Source: CBDBCU01 sp965243185 (GTDB taxonomy: Bacteria; Chloroflexota; Dehalococcoidia; Lucifugimonadales; UBA3495). From it: DNA of 64,000 bases. This document shows positions 30,746 through 39,986 of the stretch, one piece after another. Below the pieces are notes generated by a model that did not search any database, was not told the origin of the DNA, and saw only the letters and a program-made list of their open reading frames with translations. Both the position numbers and the translations under genes were made by a program. How positions within the stretch are numbered: position 1 is the first letter of the stretch; each line of letters begins with the position of its first letter. The DNA is taken from NCBI GenBank assembly GCA_965243185.1, contig OZ251531.1, positions 558,001-622,000 of the forward strand, given 5' to 3'.

Positions 30746-30867
30746 CCGATAATCCCCTCATTCCCGGCGGCCGCCGTGTCCCCCAAAGTAAAAAGCGGCC
30801 GGCCGGCGGGCAAGGGGAAACCGGCGGCTAACCCGTACCCATTCTGCCTAGAGGATGCGGCGCAATT

Positions 30868-31851
30868 ATGCAAAACGAAGTTACCACCATCGCCCAGCGG
30901 CCGAACCCCATCGTGGCCCTGTGGCAGCAACCGTTGCTTCAGGCGTTCCTGAACGACCCCATTACGCTGATTTCGGCGGTCTTTCTCTTTGTCATCGTTA
31001 TGGCCGCCGTATTCGCCCCGGTCGCCGCGCCTTATGACCCGCAGAACCAGCAACTGCGCCTGCGGCATCAGGCGCCGCTGACCACCGGCACCGCGACCAG
31101 CCGCACCCCCGAAGGCACCGTGGAGCAAGGCCGCTTTTTCCTGCTCGGCACCGACCACTTGGGCCGGGACTACCTCAGCCGCCTGATTTACGGCGGCCGC
31201 ATCTCCATTTCCGTCGGTCTGCTCGGCGTACTGGTCTCCAGCGTTATCGGCGTCTTTCTCGGCATTACTGCCGGCTACTACCGGGGCATCCTCGACGATG
31301 TGATTATGCGGGCGGTGGACATTTTTATGTCCGTTCCCTTATTGCTGCTGGCCCTGATGGTGTTGTTCATCCTGGGGCCGAGTTTTACCAACATTATCAT
31401 CGTCTTTGCCGTGGCCCGTTGGATGCTGTTCTGCCGGGTCAGCCGAGGCGTCGTGCTTTCCCTGCGGGAACAGGCTTTCGTGGACGCCGCCCGGGCCATT
31501 GGCGCCAGTGACGGCCGCATTATCGGCCGCCACATCCTGCCCAATCTGATTACGCCGCTGCTGACCCTGGCCGCCTTGGAAGTGCCGCGCAACATCCTGA
31601 CCGAATCCACCCTCAGCTTCCTCGGCTTCGGCATCCAGCCCCCGGAATCCTCTTGGGGTCTGATGCTCTCCCAAGGCCGGGACTATATCGTCACCGCTTG
31701 GTGGGTAGTCGTAGTGCCGGGGACGGCGATTTTCCTGACGGCGTTGTCTTTCAACCTCTTTGGCGTCTGGATGCGGGCGGTCAGCGACCCCTTGCAGCGG
31801 TGGCGCTGGCTCAAAGCCACCAAAGAGGCTAAAGAAGCCGGCGTAGGCTGA
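30868..31851 (+). CDS. ABC transporter permease, DppC type
   Basis: 327 residues from ATG 30868; GAGG lies upstream. DppC/OppC features: N-terminal OppC_N region (FLNDPITLISAVFLFVIV), LGTDHLGRDYLSRLIYGGRIS, TM segments, and the EAA loop REQAFVDAARAIGASDGRIIGRHILPN. The FLGFGIQPPESSWGLML segment is invariant in the family. A 33-residue insertion after PYDPQNQQLRLRHQAP separates TM1 from the transport domain. Last gene of this transporter operon; the ATPases must be elsewhere. Confidence 0.93.
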   Translation: MQNEVTTIAQRPNPIVALWQQPLLQAFLNDPITLISAVFLFVIVMAAVFAPVAAPYDPQNQQLRLRHQAPLTTGTATSRTPEGTVEQGRFFLLGTDHLGRDYLSRLIYGGRISISVGLLGVLVSSVIGVFLGITAGYYRGILDDVIMRAVDIFMSVPLLLLALMVLFILGPSFTNIIIVFAVARWMLFCRVSRGVVLSLREQAFVDAARAIGASDGRIIGRHILPNLITPLLTLAALEVPRNILTESTLSFLGFGIQPPESSWGLMLSQGRDYIVTAWWVVVVPGTAIFLTALSFNLFGVWMRAVSDPLQRWRWLKATKEAKEAGVG

Positions 31852-31959
31852 TTACCCGCGCCGTAAAAGGCTTGCCCCGCCTACCGACAACCGCTGTCGA
31901 TAGGCCGGGCAATGCAGCCATCCCAAAAGCCCCATACCTTAACGGCGGGAGGCCGCGCG

Positions 31960-32370
31960 ATGGAAAGGGTATCCATTCAAGAGGCGTCCCGCCGATTACG
32001 GATTTCCACGGCCAGCGTCCGGGAGTGCATCCGCGGCGGCGAACTGAACGCCATTCGGGAACCCGGCGCCAACGGCCGCCCCGGCGGTTGGCTGGTCGAA
32101 CTGCCGGCAGCCGGCTGGGTCAGCGCCGCCACTGCCGCCGAACTGAACCGGGACTTTTCCCCCTGGTGGTGGGCTAACCCGGAGCATAGCGGCGAAATCC
32201 ACTATGTCGAATCCTTGGCCGCCTCCTCCTGGGAGGAAACGGTGCCCAAATTCCTCTGCGGTTACGAAAGCGATAACATCTGGGCCGCCCCGGAGCTGTC
32301 GGAACTTTCCCTCTGCCTGGAATGTCAAATGCGGGCTATCGAACGCGGCCTGCCCCACGCCAACCCGTAG
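31960..32370 (+). CDS. Helix-turn-helix DNA-binding protein
   Basis: 136 residues from ATG 31960, with GGGAGG ten bases upstream. The N-terminus (VSIQEASRRLRISTASVRECIRGG, then ELNAIREPGANGRPGGWLVELP) reads as an excisionase/MerR-like winged HTH. The C-terminal part (NRDFSPWWWANPEHSGEIHY and the Cys-containing LSLCLECQMRAIERGL) is not recognised. It lies 108 bp after the transporter operon on the same strand, and could regulate it or the aldehyde dehydrogenase that follows; neither is shown. Confidence 0.7.
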   Translation: MERVSIQEASRRLRISTASVRECIRGGELNAIREPGANGRPGGWLVELPAAGWVSAATAAELNRDFSPWWWANPEHSGEIHYVESLAASSWEETVPKFLCGYESDNIWAAPELSELSLCLECQMRAIERGLPHANP

Positions 32371-32491
32371 GCGGGGTTTTACCGCCCCCGTAGAGTTACC
32401 GGCGCGGCAAAATCCCGTGTCCGTCAGTAGCCCGTGGCTGGTGTGCATTGGTATATAATCCCCCCTACACGAATTACAAAGGGGGCTGTTG

Positions 32492-34009
32492 ATGACGCAA
32501 ACCGCAGTGGAAGTAATGCAGTATGAGCTGCTGATTGACGGGGAGTGGCGGGCGGCGGATAGCGGGGATTATTTCGCGGTGGAGAACCCGGCTACCGGTT
32601 ACACCGTGGCGCGGATGGCTAATGCCGGGCCGGCGGATGTGGCGGCGGCCGTGGCCGCGGCCGAACGGGCCTTTAAGCACGGCCCCTGGGCCACTATGCC
32701 TGACGCCGAGCGGGGCAAAATCCTGTGGCGGATGGCGGATTTGGTCGAGGAGCGGCGGATGGAATTGGGCCGGCTGGAGTCGATTTCCAACGGGCGGCCC
32801 ATTTCGGAAACTTCGTCGCAAATGCTGGTGGTCGCCAGTTACTTCCGCTACTTTGCCGGGTTCTGCGACAAGATTCAGGGTTCGACGGTGCCGACGGACC
32901 GGGGACACTTTAACTATACGGTGCGGGTGCCGCTGGGCGTGGTCGGTCAACTTACCCCCTGGAATCATCCCTTGATGATTGCGGCCAAGAAACTGGCGCC
33001 GGCATTGGCCGCCGGCTGCACGGTGGTGTTGAAACCGTCGGAATGGGCGCCGCTGACCCCTACCGAAATCGGCAACATTGCTATGGAAGCGGGCTTGCCG
33101 CCGGGGGTATTGAACATCGTCAACGGTTTTGGGCCGACGGCGGGCAAAGCGTTGGCGGGAGACCCGCGCCTGGGCAAACTGGATTTGACCGGCGGCACCG
33201 AAACCGGCAAGGCGGTGGCGCAGGTAGCCGGCAGCAACTTGACGCCGCTGCAAGCCGAACTAGGCGGCAAAGCCCCGGTCATCGTCTTTCCTGACGCCAA
33301 TTTGGAGGATGCCGTCAACGGCTGCGCTTTTGCCTCTTTCGTGGCCTCGGGGCAGACCTGTATTCAGGGTTCCCGGGCCGTAGTGCATCGCTCGATTTAT
33401 GACCAGTTCGTAGCCGGGCTGGCGGCAAAGGCGGCGACCATACGCATCGGCGACCCGACGGATTTTGAGACGCAGATGGGGCCGGTAGTGTCGAAGCCGG
33501 CTTATGAGCGCATAATGGGCTATATCAAAATCGCCCAAGAGGAAGGGGCTGGCGTGGCTGCCGGCGGCCGCCATCCGGCCGGCGCACAATACGCCAACGG
33601 TTACTTTATTCAGCCCACGGTCTTGTCGGAAGTGCGGCCGGAGATGACGGTGGCGCAAGAGGAAATCTTTGGCCCGGTGGTGGCGGTAATCCCCTTTGAC
33701 ACCGAGGATGAGGCCATAGCCATTGCCAACGACATTCCCTACGGCTTGGGCTGCTCCATCTGGACGCGGGATGTGGCCCGGGCGCACCGGGTCGCGCGGG
33801 AAGTGGTAGCCGGGATAATCTGGATTAACGACCATCACCGCCTGCACCCGGCAACACCGTGGGGCGGGTTCAAGGACAGCGGCTACGGGCGGGAAGGGAG
33901 TTTCGACTTCATCCACGAATACACCGCGCCCAAGTATGTGTGCGTGCGGGTCGAGCCGCAGGGCTTTGACTGGTACGCGGCTACCGGGCCGGGGCAGCGG
34001 CTGAATTAG
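32492..34009 (+). CDS. NAD(P)-dependent aldehyde dehydrogenase
   Basis: Oxidises an aldehyde to the carboxylate. 505 residues from ATG 32492 (AAAGGGGG upstream; a TATAAT box at 32454-32459). Family landmarks: PLGVVGQLTPWNHPLMIAAK, the cofactor Lys in VVLKPSEWAPLTP, GGTETGKAVAQ, the general base Glu in ELGGKAPVIVFPDA, the nucleophile Cys in SGQTCIQGSR, and EEIFGPVVAVIPF. The C-terminus (HRLHPATPWGGFKDSGYGREG) matches betaine-aldehyde or hydroxymuconic-semialdehyde dehydrogenases. Substrate unknown. The following amidase is 283 bp away. Confidence 0.93.
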   Translation: MTQTAVEVMQYELLIDGEWRAADSGDYFAVENPATGYTVARMANAGPADVAAAVAAAERAFKHGPWATMPDAERGKILWRMADLVEERRMELGRLESISNGRPISETSSQMLVVASYFRYFAGFCDKIQGSTVPTDRGHFNYTVRVPLGVVGQLTPWNHPLMIAAKKLAPALAAGCTVVLKPSEWAPLTPTEIGNIAMEAGLPPGVLNIVNGFGPTAGKALAGDPRLGKLDLTGGTETGKAVAQVAGSNLTPLQAELGGKAPVIVFPDANLEDAVNGCAFASFVASGQTCIQGSRAVVHRSIYDQFVAGLAAKAATIRIGDPTDFETQMGPVVSKPAYERIMGYIKIAQEEGAGVAAGGRHPAGAQYANGYFIQPTVLSEVRPEMTVAQEEIFGPVVAVIPFDTEDEAIAIANDIPYGLGCSIWTRDVARAHRVAREVVAGIIWINDHHRLHPATPWGGFKDSGYGREGSFDFIHEYTAPKYVCVRVEPQGFDWYAATGPGQRLN

Positions 34010-34292
34010 CGGGCCTTGGCGGGGCGATGGTCGGCAAAGGTCGTGACCGCCACCTTTCATCCGGCAATAGTTTTCCCTTTCCCCCGGCTATATAGCCTGC
34101 CAGTAGCAGTGCCTGCTCCCGGGACAGCCCCGATTGCGCCTACCGGATAATTGCCGGTTAGAACCGCCATCCCCGTTGGTACGGTTGGATAGGGTTTTCC
34201 TTATTGGCCGGTTTTAGGGTAAAATAGGGCGGGCGGTTGGCGGCGAACCGGAACCGGAGTTTATCAGCAGCAAAGGCCGGCGGGAGGACGGA

Positions 34293-35657
34293 ATGGCGGA
34301 ACTACACAGCTTGGGCGTCAGTGATGCGGCCGATTTGATGCGGCGGGGGGAACTGTCGCCGGTAGATTACACGGCGGCGTTGCTGGAACGGATTGACGCT
34401 TACGAACCGGACTTGCAGGCGTGGGTAACCGTGGACCGGGAGGGGGCTATGGCCGCCGCCCGCCAGCGGGAGCAGGAATTGGCGGCCGGGCAGACGCCGG
34501 GTATCCTTTATGGCGTACCGCTGGGGTTGAAGGATATTTTTTACACGGCGGGGCTGCGGACTACGGCCTGCTCCCGGATTTACGCCGACTTTGTGCCGGA
34601 ATATGACGCGACTTGCGTTGCCCGGTTGAAAGCGGCCGGGGCGGTCATTCTGGGCAAGGCGGTAACTACGGAATTCGCCACCTCCGACCCGTCGCCCACG
34701 CGGAATCCCTGGAACTTTGAGCATACCCCGGGCGGGTCGAGCAGCGGGTCATCGGTAGCGGTAGCGGTCGGAATGTGTCCCGGGGCCTTGGGGTCGCAGA
34801 CCGGCGGCTCCACTTGCCGGCCGGCGGCCTATAACGGCATTGTGGGACTGAAACCCACTTACGGACGCATCAGCTGCCACGGAGTAGTGCCGGTAAGCTG
34901 GTCCCTGGATACGGTGGGCATTCTGACGCGGCGGGTCAATGACGCGGCTTTGTTGCTACAAGCAATGGCGGGGTATGATGAACAAGACCCGGGTTCGGCA
35001 AGGGGGCCGGTGCCGGATTATTCAGGGGAAATGAACCGGTTTGCCGGGCCGCCGCGCTTGGGGTTGCTGAACAAAGGGTACTTTTTTGAGCGGGCAACGG
35101 CCGAGGTACGGCGGCATACTGAAGCGGCGGCGGAGCGGTTGGCGCAGGCTGGAGCGGTGATTGAGGAGTTGGAACTGCCCGCCAGTTTCGCTACGGCGTT
35201 GGGCGACCAGCGGGTGGTGATGAATGTCGAGTGCGCGGCCTTTCATCAGGATTGGTTTCGCGAGCGGGCGGCGGAATATGGGCCGCGGCTACGGGGAAAC
35301 ATCGAGCAGGGGCTGGCAGTATCCGGGGTAAGTTATGGGCAAGCGCAGCAGCGGCGGCGGCAGTTGCGGCCGGATCTGACCGCCTTGGCGCAAGGAGTGG
35401 ATGGGCTGCTGACGCCGGCAACGCCCGCTCCGGCGCCGCGGGACTTGAACACTACCGGAGATGCGGCATTTCAAGCGCCGTGGACTTCGGCGGGGCTGCC
35501 GACCATTGTAGTGCCATCCGGATTGGCGGCGGACGGGCTGCCCTTGGGCATCCAATTAGCGGCCGAACCTTTTGCCGAGGGGCGGCTGCTGGGCGTGGCC
35601 GCTTGGTGCGCGGCGGCGCTGGGCGTGGAGCTGCGGCCCGGGGGATTTTGGGGTTAA
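34293..35657 (+). CDS. Amidase signature family amidohydrolase
   Basis: 454 residues from ATG 34293, with GGGAGG upstream. The Ser-cisSer-Lys triad is visible: Lys in YGVPLGLKDIFYTAG, cis-Ser in HTPGGSSSGSSVAVA, and the nucleophile Ser in GSQTGGSTCRPAAYNG. Typical continuation: IVGLKPTYGRISCHGVVPVSWSLDTVG and FQAPWTSAGLPTIVVPSGLA. Related to GatA, but no gatB or gatC is present and the C-terminus differs, so it is more likely a catabolic amidase. Together with the upstream aldehyde dehydrogenase it would fit breakdown of an amide or carbamate, which is inference. Confidence 0.92.
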   Translation: MAELHSLGVSDAADLMRRGELSPVDYTAALLERIDAYEPDLQAWVTVDREGAMAAARQREQELAAGQTPGILYGVPLGLKDIFYTAGLRTTACSRIYADFVPEYDATCVARLKAAGAVILGKAVTTEFATSDPSPTRNPWNFEHTPGGSSSGSSVAVAVGMCPGALGSQTGGSTCRPAAYNGIVGLKPTYGRISCHGVVPVSWSLDTVGILTRRVNDAALLLQAMAGYDEQDPGSARGPVPDYSGEMNRFAGPPRLGLLNKGYFFERATAEVRRHTEAAAERLAQAGAVIEELELPASFATALGDQRVVMNVECAAFHQDWFRERAAEYGPRLRGNIEQGLAVSGVSYGQAQQRRRQLRPDLTALAQGVDGLLTPATPAPAPRDLNTTGDAAFQAPWTSAGLPTIVVPSGLAADGLPLGIQLAAEPFAEGRLLGVAAWCAAALGVELRPGGFWG

Positions 35658-35676
35658 GACGCAAGGGAGTTGGAGA

Positions 35677-36456
35677 ATGACGGAACGGTTTCTGCCCGGC
35701 GTGCCGGGCGATGAAATTATGGAGCTGCTTAAAAAGGCTCCGGGCAATGAACACGAAAGGCTGGACAGCCCCCGGTCCTCGGCGGCCTTGGCGGTGAATG
35801 TGTTCGGTTACTTCCTGAGCCGCCCCAAGGAATTGCCGGAATTGCCGGGCTGCGGCGATGCCCGTTGGCCGGCGGAGTACCTGACGGTGGAAAAGGAGTT
35901 GCGGTTGCCCTTAAAGGGGCGGTGGCATCCCCATCCCGATGTGGTGGTAGCGACGCCGACGACCCTGATCGGCATCGAGTCCAAGCGGTTTGAGCCGTTC
36001 GACGGAAAGGGGAATAAGGTCCAAAAATTGGCCGATTCCTACTGGAGCAAAGAGGCAGAGCTGTGGGGAAAACAGATGCGGGGCTATGCGCGGGTGCGGG
36101 ACCAGCTGCGGGACCACCGGGGCCGTATCTACTCCCTGAATGCGGCGCAGCTGTTCAAGCACGCTTTGGGATTGCGGGCGGCAGTGCAGAACGGCGGAGC
36201 CTATCCCGGGCTGCGGCCAATCCTCTTTTACATCTACGCCGAACCGGAGCGTTGGCCGGAGGGCGGCGAAAAAATTGCGGCGGCGGCCTTGGCCCGGCAC
36301 CGAGAGGAGATCGACGCCTTTGCCAAAGAAGTAGCAAACGACGAGGTAAAATTCGTATCCTGTTCCTACCGGGAACTGCTGGAGGAATGGGTCGGCCAAG
36401 GGACGGCGGCCGTAAGCCGCCACGCCGCCCAAGCGTTAGTGCGGTTTGCGCCGTAA
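35677..36456 (+). CDS. Predicted PD-(D/E)XK nuclease-like protein
   Basis: 259 residues from ATG 35677 (GGAG just upstream; 20 bp after the amidase). Not matched to a named family. A nuclease-like core is visible: Glu in YLTVEKELRLP, Pro-Asp in WHPHPDVVVAT, then IGIESKRFEPF, giving the pattern E...PD...ExK. The middle (YWSKEAELWGKQMRGYARVRDQL) is helical; the last third has FYIYAEPERWPEGG. It ends 8 bp before the end of the convergent Mrr gene. A restriction role is plausible but not shown. Confidence 0.6.
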   Translation: MTERFLPGVPGDEIMELLKKAPGNEHERLDSPRSSAALAVNVFGYFLSRPKELPELPGCGDARWPAEYLTVEKELRLPLKGRWHPHPDVVVATPTTLIGIESKRFEPFDGKGNKVQKLADSYWSKEAELWGKQMRGYARVRDQLRDHRGRIYSLNAAQLFKHALGLRAAVQNGGAYPGLRPILFYIYAEPERWPEGGEKIAAAALARHREEIDAFAKEVANDEVKFVSCSYRELLEEWVGQGTAAVSRHAAQALVRFAP

Positions 36457-36463
36457 GCCGGGG

Positions 36464-37453
36464 TTAAACTTCAGTTTCCAGCAGCACCTTGCGGTCGGCC
36501 AAGGGAATATCGGCGCGTATGTCTGAGGGTAGTTTGTCATAAGTGTCGACAAGATTCTTGATGAGTTCCTCGGAACCCCACAAGCGTATCTGAAAGAAAG
36601 ACCGCTCGTTTTCGCGGCGTACCGCGCGGGTAAATTCGCTGAGGCTGACCAGCAAACCGTGGTTGGCGCTGAAACTGGTAATGTTGCCCTGGAGCCGGTC
36701 GTAGTCAGGCAAATCCACCGGAGAGCTGCCGGATTTTACCTGGACGCATAACCGGGGTTCGGCAAAGCCCATTTCCCCTTTGCCGGCGACGATGTCAATA
36801 CCCCCATCAGCGCCGCGCCGGGTTTGCAAGGTAGTGTAGCCTTGGGCTTTGAGAATCTCCTCGACCAGATACTCCAAACGGTGACCGGTGAATTTCTGAC
36901 GGATGCGCTCGACGATTTGGTCGGAGATAGCCTCCGGCAGGTCGAAAGCACTGGGTTCATCCTCAGCAATATCGGGCGGGGGAGTTGATACGGCGGGCGG
37001 TAGCTCGCCAAGATGCTGGCGGACCACCGCGTCAATACGCTCTTGGCAGTTGGTGCGATTGACCTGGAAAACGGTCAGCTTTCCGCCGAAGCTATACAGC
37101 AAATCCTGGTCAAAGCTGATGCGGGGGATGTCCACCGCCGCCCATTCTACCGGCCGGATATGGGGATAGGACCAATCGGGTTCATAGCGGTACGGCCCGG
37201 TTATGCGGCCAACGGCAACTACCTTGTATTGCTTACGCGGCAATACCACCGTCTCCCCTACTTGCACCTCGTGGGCAAACCGCCACAGTTGCCCGGCCGC
37301 ATGAGGGCCGCGGGCGTACTCGCGCAGAGCCTCCCGGCTGGGAAACTCGGTTACGCCTTTCGGCAACTCAAAATCAATGCCGGCAACGCTATTGTCAATA
37401 GCGAATTCCTCAAACTCACCCTGCCGGCCAGCCCGTACTACCCAAACTGCCAT
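36464..37453 (-). CDS. Mrr-type restriction endonuclease
   Basis: 329 residues from ATG 37453. The N-terminal domain (VWVVRAGRQGEFEEFAIDNSVAGIDFE) is the one often fused to Mrr in 'restriction system proteins'; a linker follows at about 155-180. The Mrr catalytic domain starts near 190: HRLEYLVEEILKAQGY, then GADGGIDIVAGKG and LCVQVKSG, the D-x(n)-QxK nuclease site, and ITSFSANHGLLVSLSEFT. Such type IV enzymes cut modified DNA. It is convergent with the predicted nuclease gene, with 7 bp between stops. Confidence 0.88.
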   Translation of the reverse strand: MAVWVVRAGRQGEFEEFAIDNSVAGIDFELPKGVTEFPSREALREYARGPHAAGQLWRFAHEVQVGETVVLPRKQYKVVAVGRITGPYRYEPDWSYPHIRPVEWAAVDIPRISFDQDLLYSFGGKLTVFQVNRTNCQERIDAVVRQHLGELPPAVSTPPPDIAEDEPSAFDLPEAISDQIVERIRQKFTGHRLEYLVEEILKAQGYTTLQTRRGADGGIDIVAGKGEMGFAEPRLCVQVKSGSSPVDLPDYDRLQGNITSFSANHGLLVSLSEFTRAVRRENERSFFQIRLWGSEELIKNLVDTYDKLPSDIRADIPLADRKVLLETEV

Positions 37454-37586
37454 GTTGATACCTCTCCTCTCCAGTGTTTAGCCAGTATAGCAAGATGGCA
37501 AAGGGATGGCAAACGGAACCCACCTGCGAAAAGAAAGTCCGCGTCCGCCACCGCTAACCCTGGCAACCCCAAAGGGGCGGCATCCA
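37454..37586. other. Gap between the Mrr gene and element copy 2
   Basis: Short region upstream of the Mrr start. I see no strong promoter and no gene. The run of about 100 bp before the repeated element is not shared with copy 1. Confidence 0.4.
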
Positions 37587-38210
37587 TCCCCAAACTCAAA
37601 GTTTTGAGAGGGCGCGGGGGAACTTTATGTGACAGTTCCTCCGCCGTAACCCGTCTCCACCAATTTTCCGCATTCCCGAAAATTCATCCAAATTACCCCT
37701 TGACAAATTCCCAAACCATCCCCATAATAAAAAGCGTCAAGGTTGACCTGACCCCGGGACGCCGGGTTCTTACGCTAAGCTTACCGTAAAACTTAATAGC
37801 TCCTCACAGCGCGCTGTGGGCCCCGGCCGGCCCTAAACCCGCCGCCGGACGCCTCAATACTCCTCCCCCGGGGAAACGGACTAAGGCCCCGTAATCCCCA
37901 ACCGGAGCAGCGGCCAACGGCAAATCCCACCCGCCGCACCAACCGCGCCCCATCCCAAAGGAGTCGGAGCAACCCAGGTTGACTGGAGAACGGTCAACCG
38001 CGGTCGCAACACCGGGCCAACCCGCCGGCATGGCAACCATACCAACCGGCGCCAGTAGCCAACTCAAGGTCAAGCAACCGTAATCGGCAATCTGGCCGGG
38101 CAAAGCCGGCATGATGTAGCCAGCTGACCAACCGGTGTTTGGCAACCCACATGGCCAGACCTGCCAACCCTTCTCCCGACAAGGCGGAAACCGCGGCCGC
38201 GGTTTCCGCC
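37587..38210 (+). ncRNA. Putative structured RNA element, copy 2
   Basis: Second copy of the element at 4100-4729, same orientation. Promoter-like boxes TTGACA (37700-37705) and CATAAT (37723-37728). Proposed transcript about 37736 to the 28-bp perfect palindrome at 38183-38210, about 475 nt. Conserved arms: TTACG/CGTAA, GTTGAC/GTCAAC, the palindrome CACAGCGCGCTGTG. Differences include small indels of one to three bases and changes in hairpins that keep pairing (for example CTCAAA-GT-TTTGAG here against CTCAAAA-G-TTTTGAG in copy 1). It precedes a hydroxyacid dehydrogenase gene by about 95 bp; copy 1 precedes the tandem repeat and rsmH. Confidence 0.5.
37700..37728 (+). promoter_or_regulatory. 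Promoter of repeated element, copy 2
   Basis: TTGACA, 17-bp spacer, CATAAT. Same boxes as in copy 1 with one base less between them. Confidence 0.5.
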
Positions 38211-38305
38211 AAAACCGGTATCCCCCACCCCATATCCCCCCTAGCCAATCCCCCGCCGGTTAGTTACAATTTTAACTAATCTTTAATCAAGGGGGCGGCG
38301 CCGTT

Positions 38306-39298
38306 ATGAGCAAACCGAAAGTTTTCATCACCCGCCGGATTACTCCGGAGTCCCTGGACTTGATTGCCGCCGCCGCCACTATGGAAGTGTGGCCCGACGA
38401 CGCCCCGCCCGCCCCGGCAATCCTGCGGGCCAAGGCCGCCGCCGTGGACGGCTTGCTCACCAACATTATGGACCGGGTGGACGCCCCCCTGCTGGACGCC
38501 GCGCCCCGGCTGAAAGTCCTCAGTCAGGTTGCCGTGGGCTTGGACAATGTGGATGTGGCGGCGGCGACCCGGCGCGGCCTGCCGGTCGGCTACACCCCCG
38601 GCGTTCTGGCCAAAGCCACCGCCGATTTGGCCTTTGCCCTCTTGCTGGCCGCCGCCCGGCGCGTCGGCGAAAGCGAGCGTTGGGTGCGGGCCGGCCAGTG
38701 GACTTTGGCATTTCATCCCCTGCGCTGGCTGGGCGTCGATGTTCACGACCGCACCTTGGGCATCATCGGCTTGGGGCAGATTGGCTTGGAAATGGCCAAG
38801 CGCGGCCGGGGGTTTGACCTGCAAATCCTCTACCATTCCCGCACCCGCCGCCCGGAACTGGAAACCCGCTACGGCTTGACTTGGGCCTCCCGGGACGACC
38901 TGCTTTCCCAATCCGACTTTGTCTCCTTGCACCTGCCTTTGACCCCGGAAACCCGCCACTACATCGGCGCGGCGGAACTGGCCTTGATGAAACCCACCGC
39001 CGTACTGGTCAACGCCGCCCGCGGCCCGGTAGTCGATTCCGCCGCCCTCTACGCCGCCCTGCAATCGGGACGCCTTTACGCCGCCGGCCTCGATGTTACC
39101 GACCCGGAACCCATCCCTCCCGATGACCCTTTGCTGACCTTGGAGAATGTGGTCATCGCCCCCCATATCGGCAGCGCATCGGCGGACTCCCGGGGCGCAA
39201 TGTGCCTATTGGCTGCCCGCAATCTCATCGCCGGTCTGGAGGGCCGCCCCTTGGAACAGTGCGCCAACCCGGAAGTGTACCGCCATCGGGAAAAGTAG
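38306..39298 (+). CDS. D-isomer-specific 2-hydroxyacid dehydrogenase (glyoxylate/hydroxypyruvate reductase type)
   Basis: 330 residues from ATG 38306 (AAGGGGGCGG upstream). The Rossmann motif is TLGIIGLGQIGLEMAKRGRGF. Catalytic residues sit in the usual places: Arg in NAARGPVVDSAAL, Glu in LDVTDPEPIPPDDPLL, His in APHIGSASADSR. The N-terminus (KVFITRRITPESLDLI) and YTPGVLAKATADLAFALLLAAARR are typical of glyoxylate reductase / D-glycerate dehydrogenases. Serine or glyoxylate metabolism is likely, but the family is broad. It follows element copy 2 closely. Confidence 0.92.
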   Translation: MSKPKVFITRRITPESLDLIAAAATMEVWPDDAPPAPAILRAKAAAVDGLLTNIMDRVDAPLLDAAPRLKVLSQVAVGLDNVDVAAATRRGLPVGYTPGVLAKATADLAFALLLAAARRVGESERWVRAGQWTLAFHPLRWLGVDVHDRTLGIIGLGQIGLEMAKRGRGFDLQILYHSRTRRPELETRYGLTWASRDDLLSQSDFVSLHLPLTPETRHYIGAAELALMKPTAVLVNAARGPVVDSAALYAALQSGRLYAAGLDVTDPEPIPPDDPLLTLENVVIAPHIGSASADSRGAMCLLAARNLIAGLEGRPLEQCANPEVYRHREK

Positions 39299-39349
39299 CC
39301 CGCGGCCGGGCTGACGCCCCATCCTGAACTGAACTGCAAGGAGCCAACA

Positions 39350-39946
39350 ATGCGGAAACGCAACCTGCTGCTAATCGCCGGCGGCATCATCCTGATACCG
39401 GTTTTGGGCTTGGCTTGGTGGCTGCTGTCTCCCCTGTTCCTCAACCAAACCGTGGCCGAGGATTTCCCCCGGGCCGCCAACGCCGTAATCCCGCCCGATA
39501 AGACTATGGCCCAAGTCGAGGCGGAAATGCGGGCTATGGAAACCGCCGACCAGCCGGTCACGCCGGAGGCAATGCCGGCGGCCGCCGGCCCCATCGCCAT
39601 TGCCGCCGGCAACTTCCGGGACGCCGATTCCTTTCATCGCGGCCGCGGCACCGCTACCATCTACCGCAACGCCGACGGCTCCCATATCCTGCGCTTCGAG
39701 GATTTCCGCGTAACCAACGGCCCGGATTTGCGCGTGCTGTTGGCGCAAGCCCCCGACCCGCAAAGCCGTCAGGAACTGCACGCCGCCGACTATGTCCACC
39801 TGGCGCCGCTCAAGGGCAATATCGGCAGCCAGAACTATCCCATACCTGCGGAAGTTGCCCCGGCGGCGCAAGGCGGCAGCGTCATCATCTACTGCCAGCC
39901 CTTTCAAGTAATTTTCAGCGTCGCCCCGTTGGCGCCGGTGAACTAA
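39350..39946 (+). CDS. Membrane-anchored DM13 domain protein
   Basis: 198 residues from ATG 39350, with AAGGAG upstream. One N-terminal membrane segment (LLLIAGGIILIPVLGLAWWLL) and then an extracytoplasmic part. From about residue 88 it follows the DM13 pattern: IAAGNFRDADSFHRGRGTAT, ILRFEDFRVTNGPDLRVLLA, YVHLAPLKGNIGSQNYPIP, SVIIYCQPFQVIFSVAPL. DM13 has been proposed to be a redox domain with a conserved Cys; Cys in IIYCQPF is that position. Function unknown. It follows the dehydrogenase by 51 bp, so the two may be cotranscribed. Confidence 0.85.
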   Translation: MRKRNLLLIAGGIILIPVLGLAWWLLSPLFLNQTVAEDFPRAANAVIPPDKTMAQVEAEMRAMETADQPVTPEAMPAAAGPIAIAAGNFRDADSFHRGRGTATIYRNADGSHILRFEDFRVTNGPDLRVLLAQAPDPQSRQELHAADYVHLAPLKGNIGSQNYPIPAEVAPAAQGGSVIIYCQPFQVIFSVAPLAPVN

Positions 39947-39986
39947 TGGCGGCGGGGCGGCCGCCATTAGCGGGAAAGGGGCGGCC

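Noticed and set aside
37529..37560. AAAGAAAGTCCG stretch resembling part of RNase P RNA
   Set aside because: The remaining RNase P core motifs are absent, and the stretch lies outside the duplicated element.
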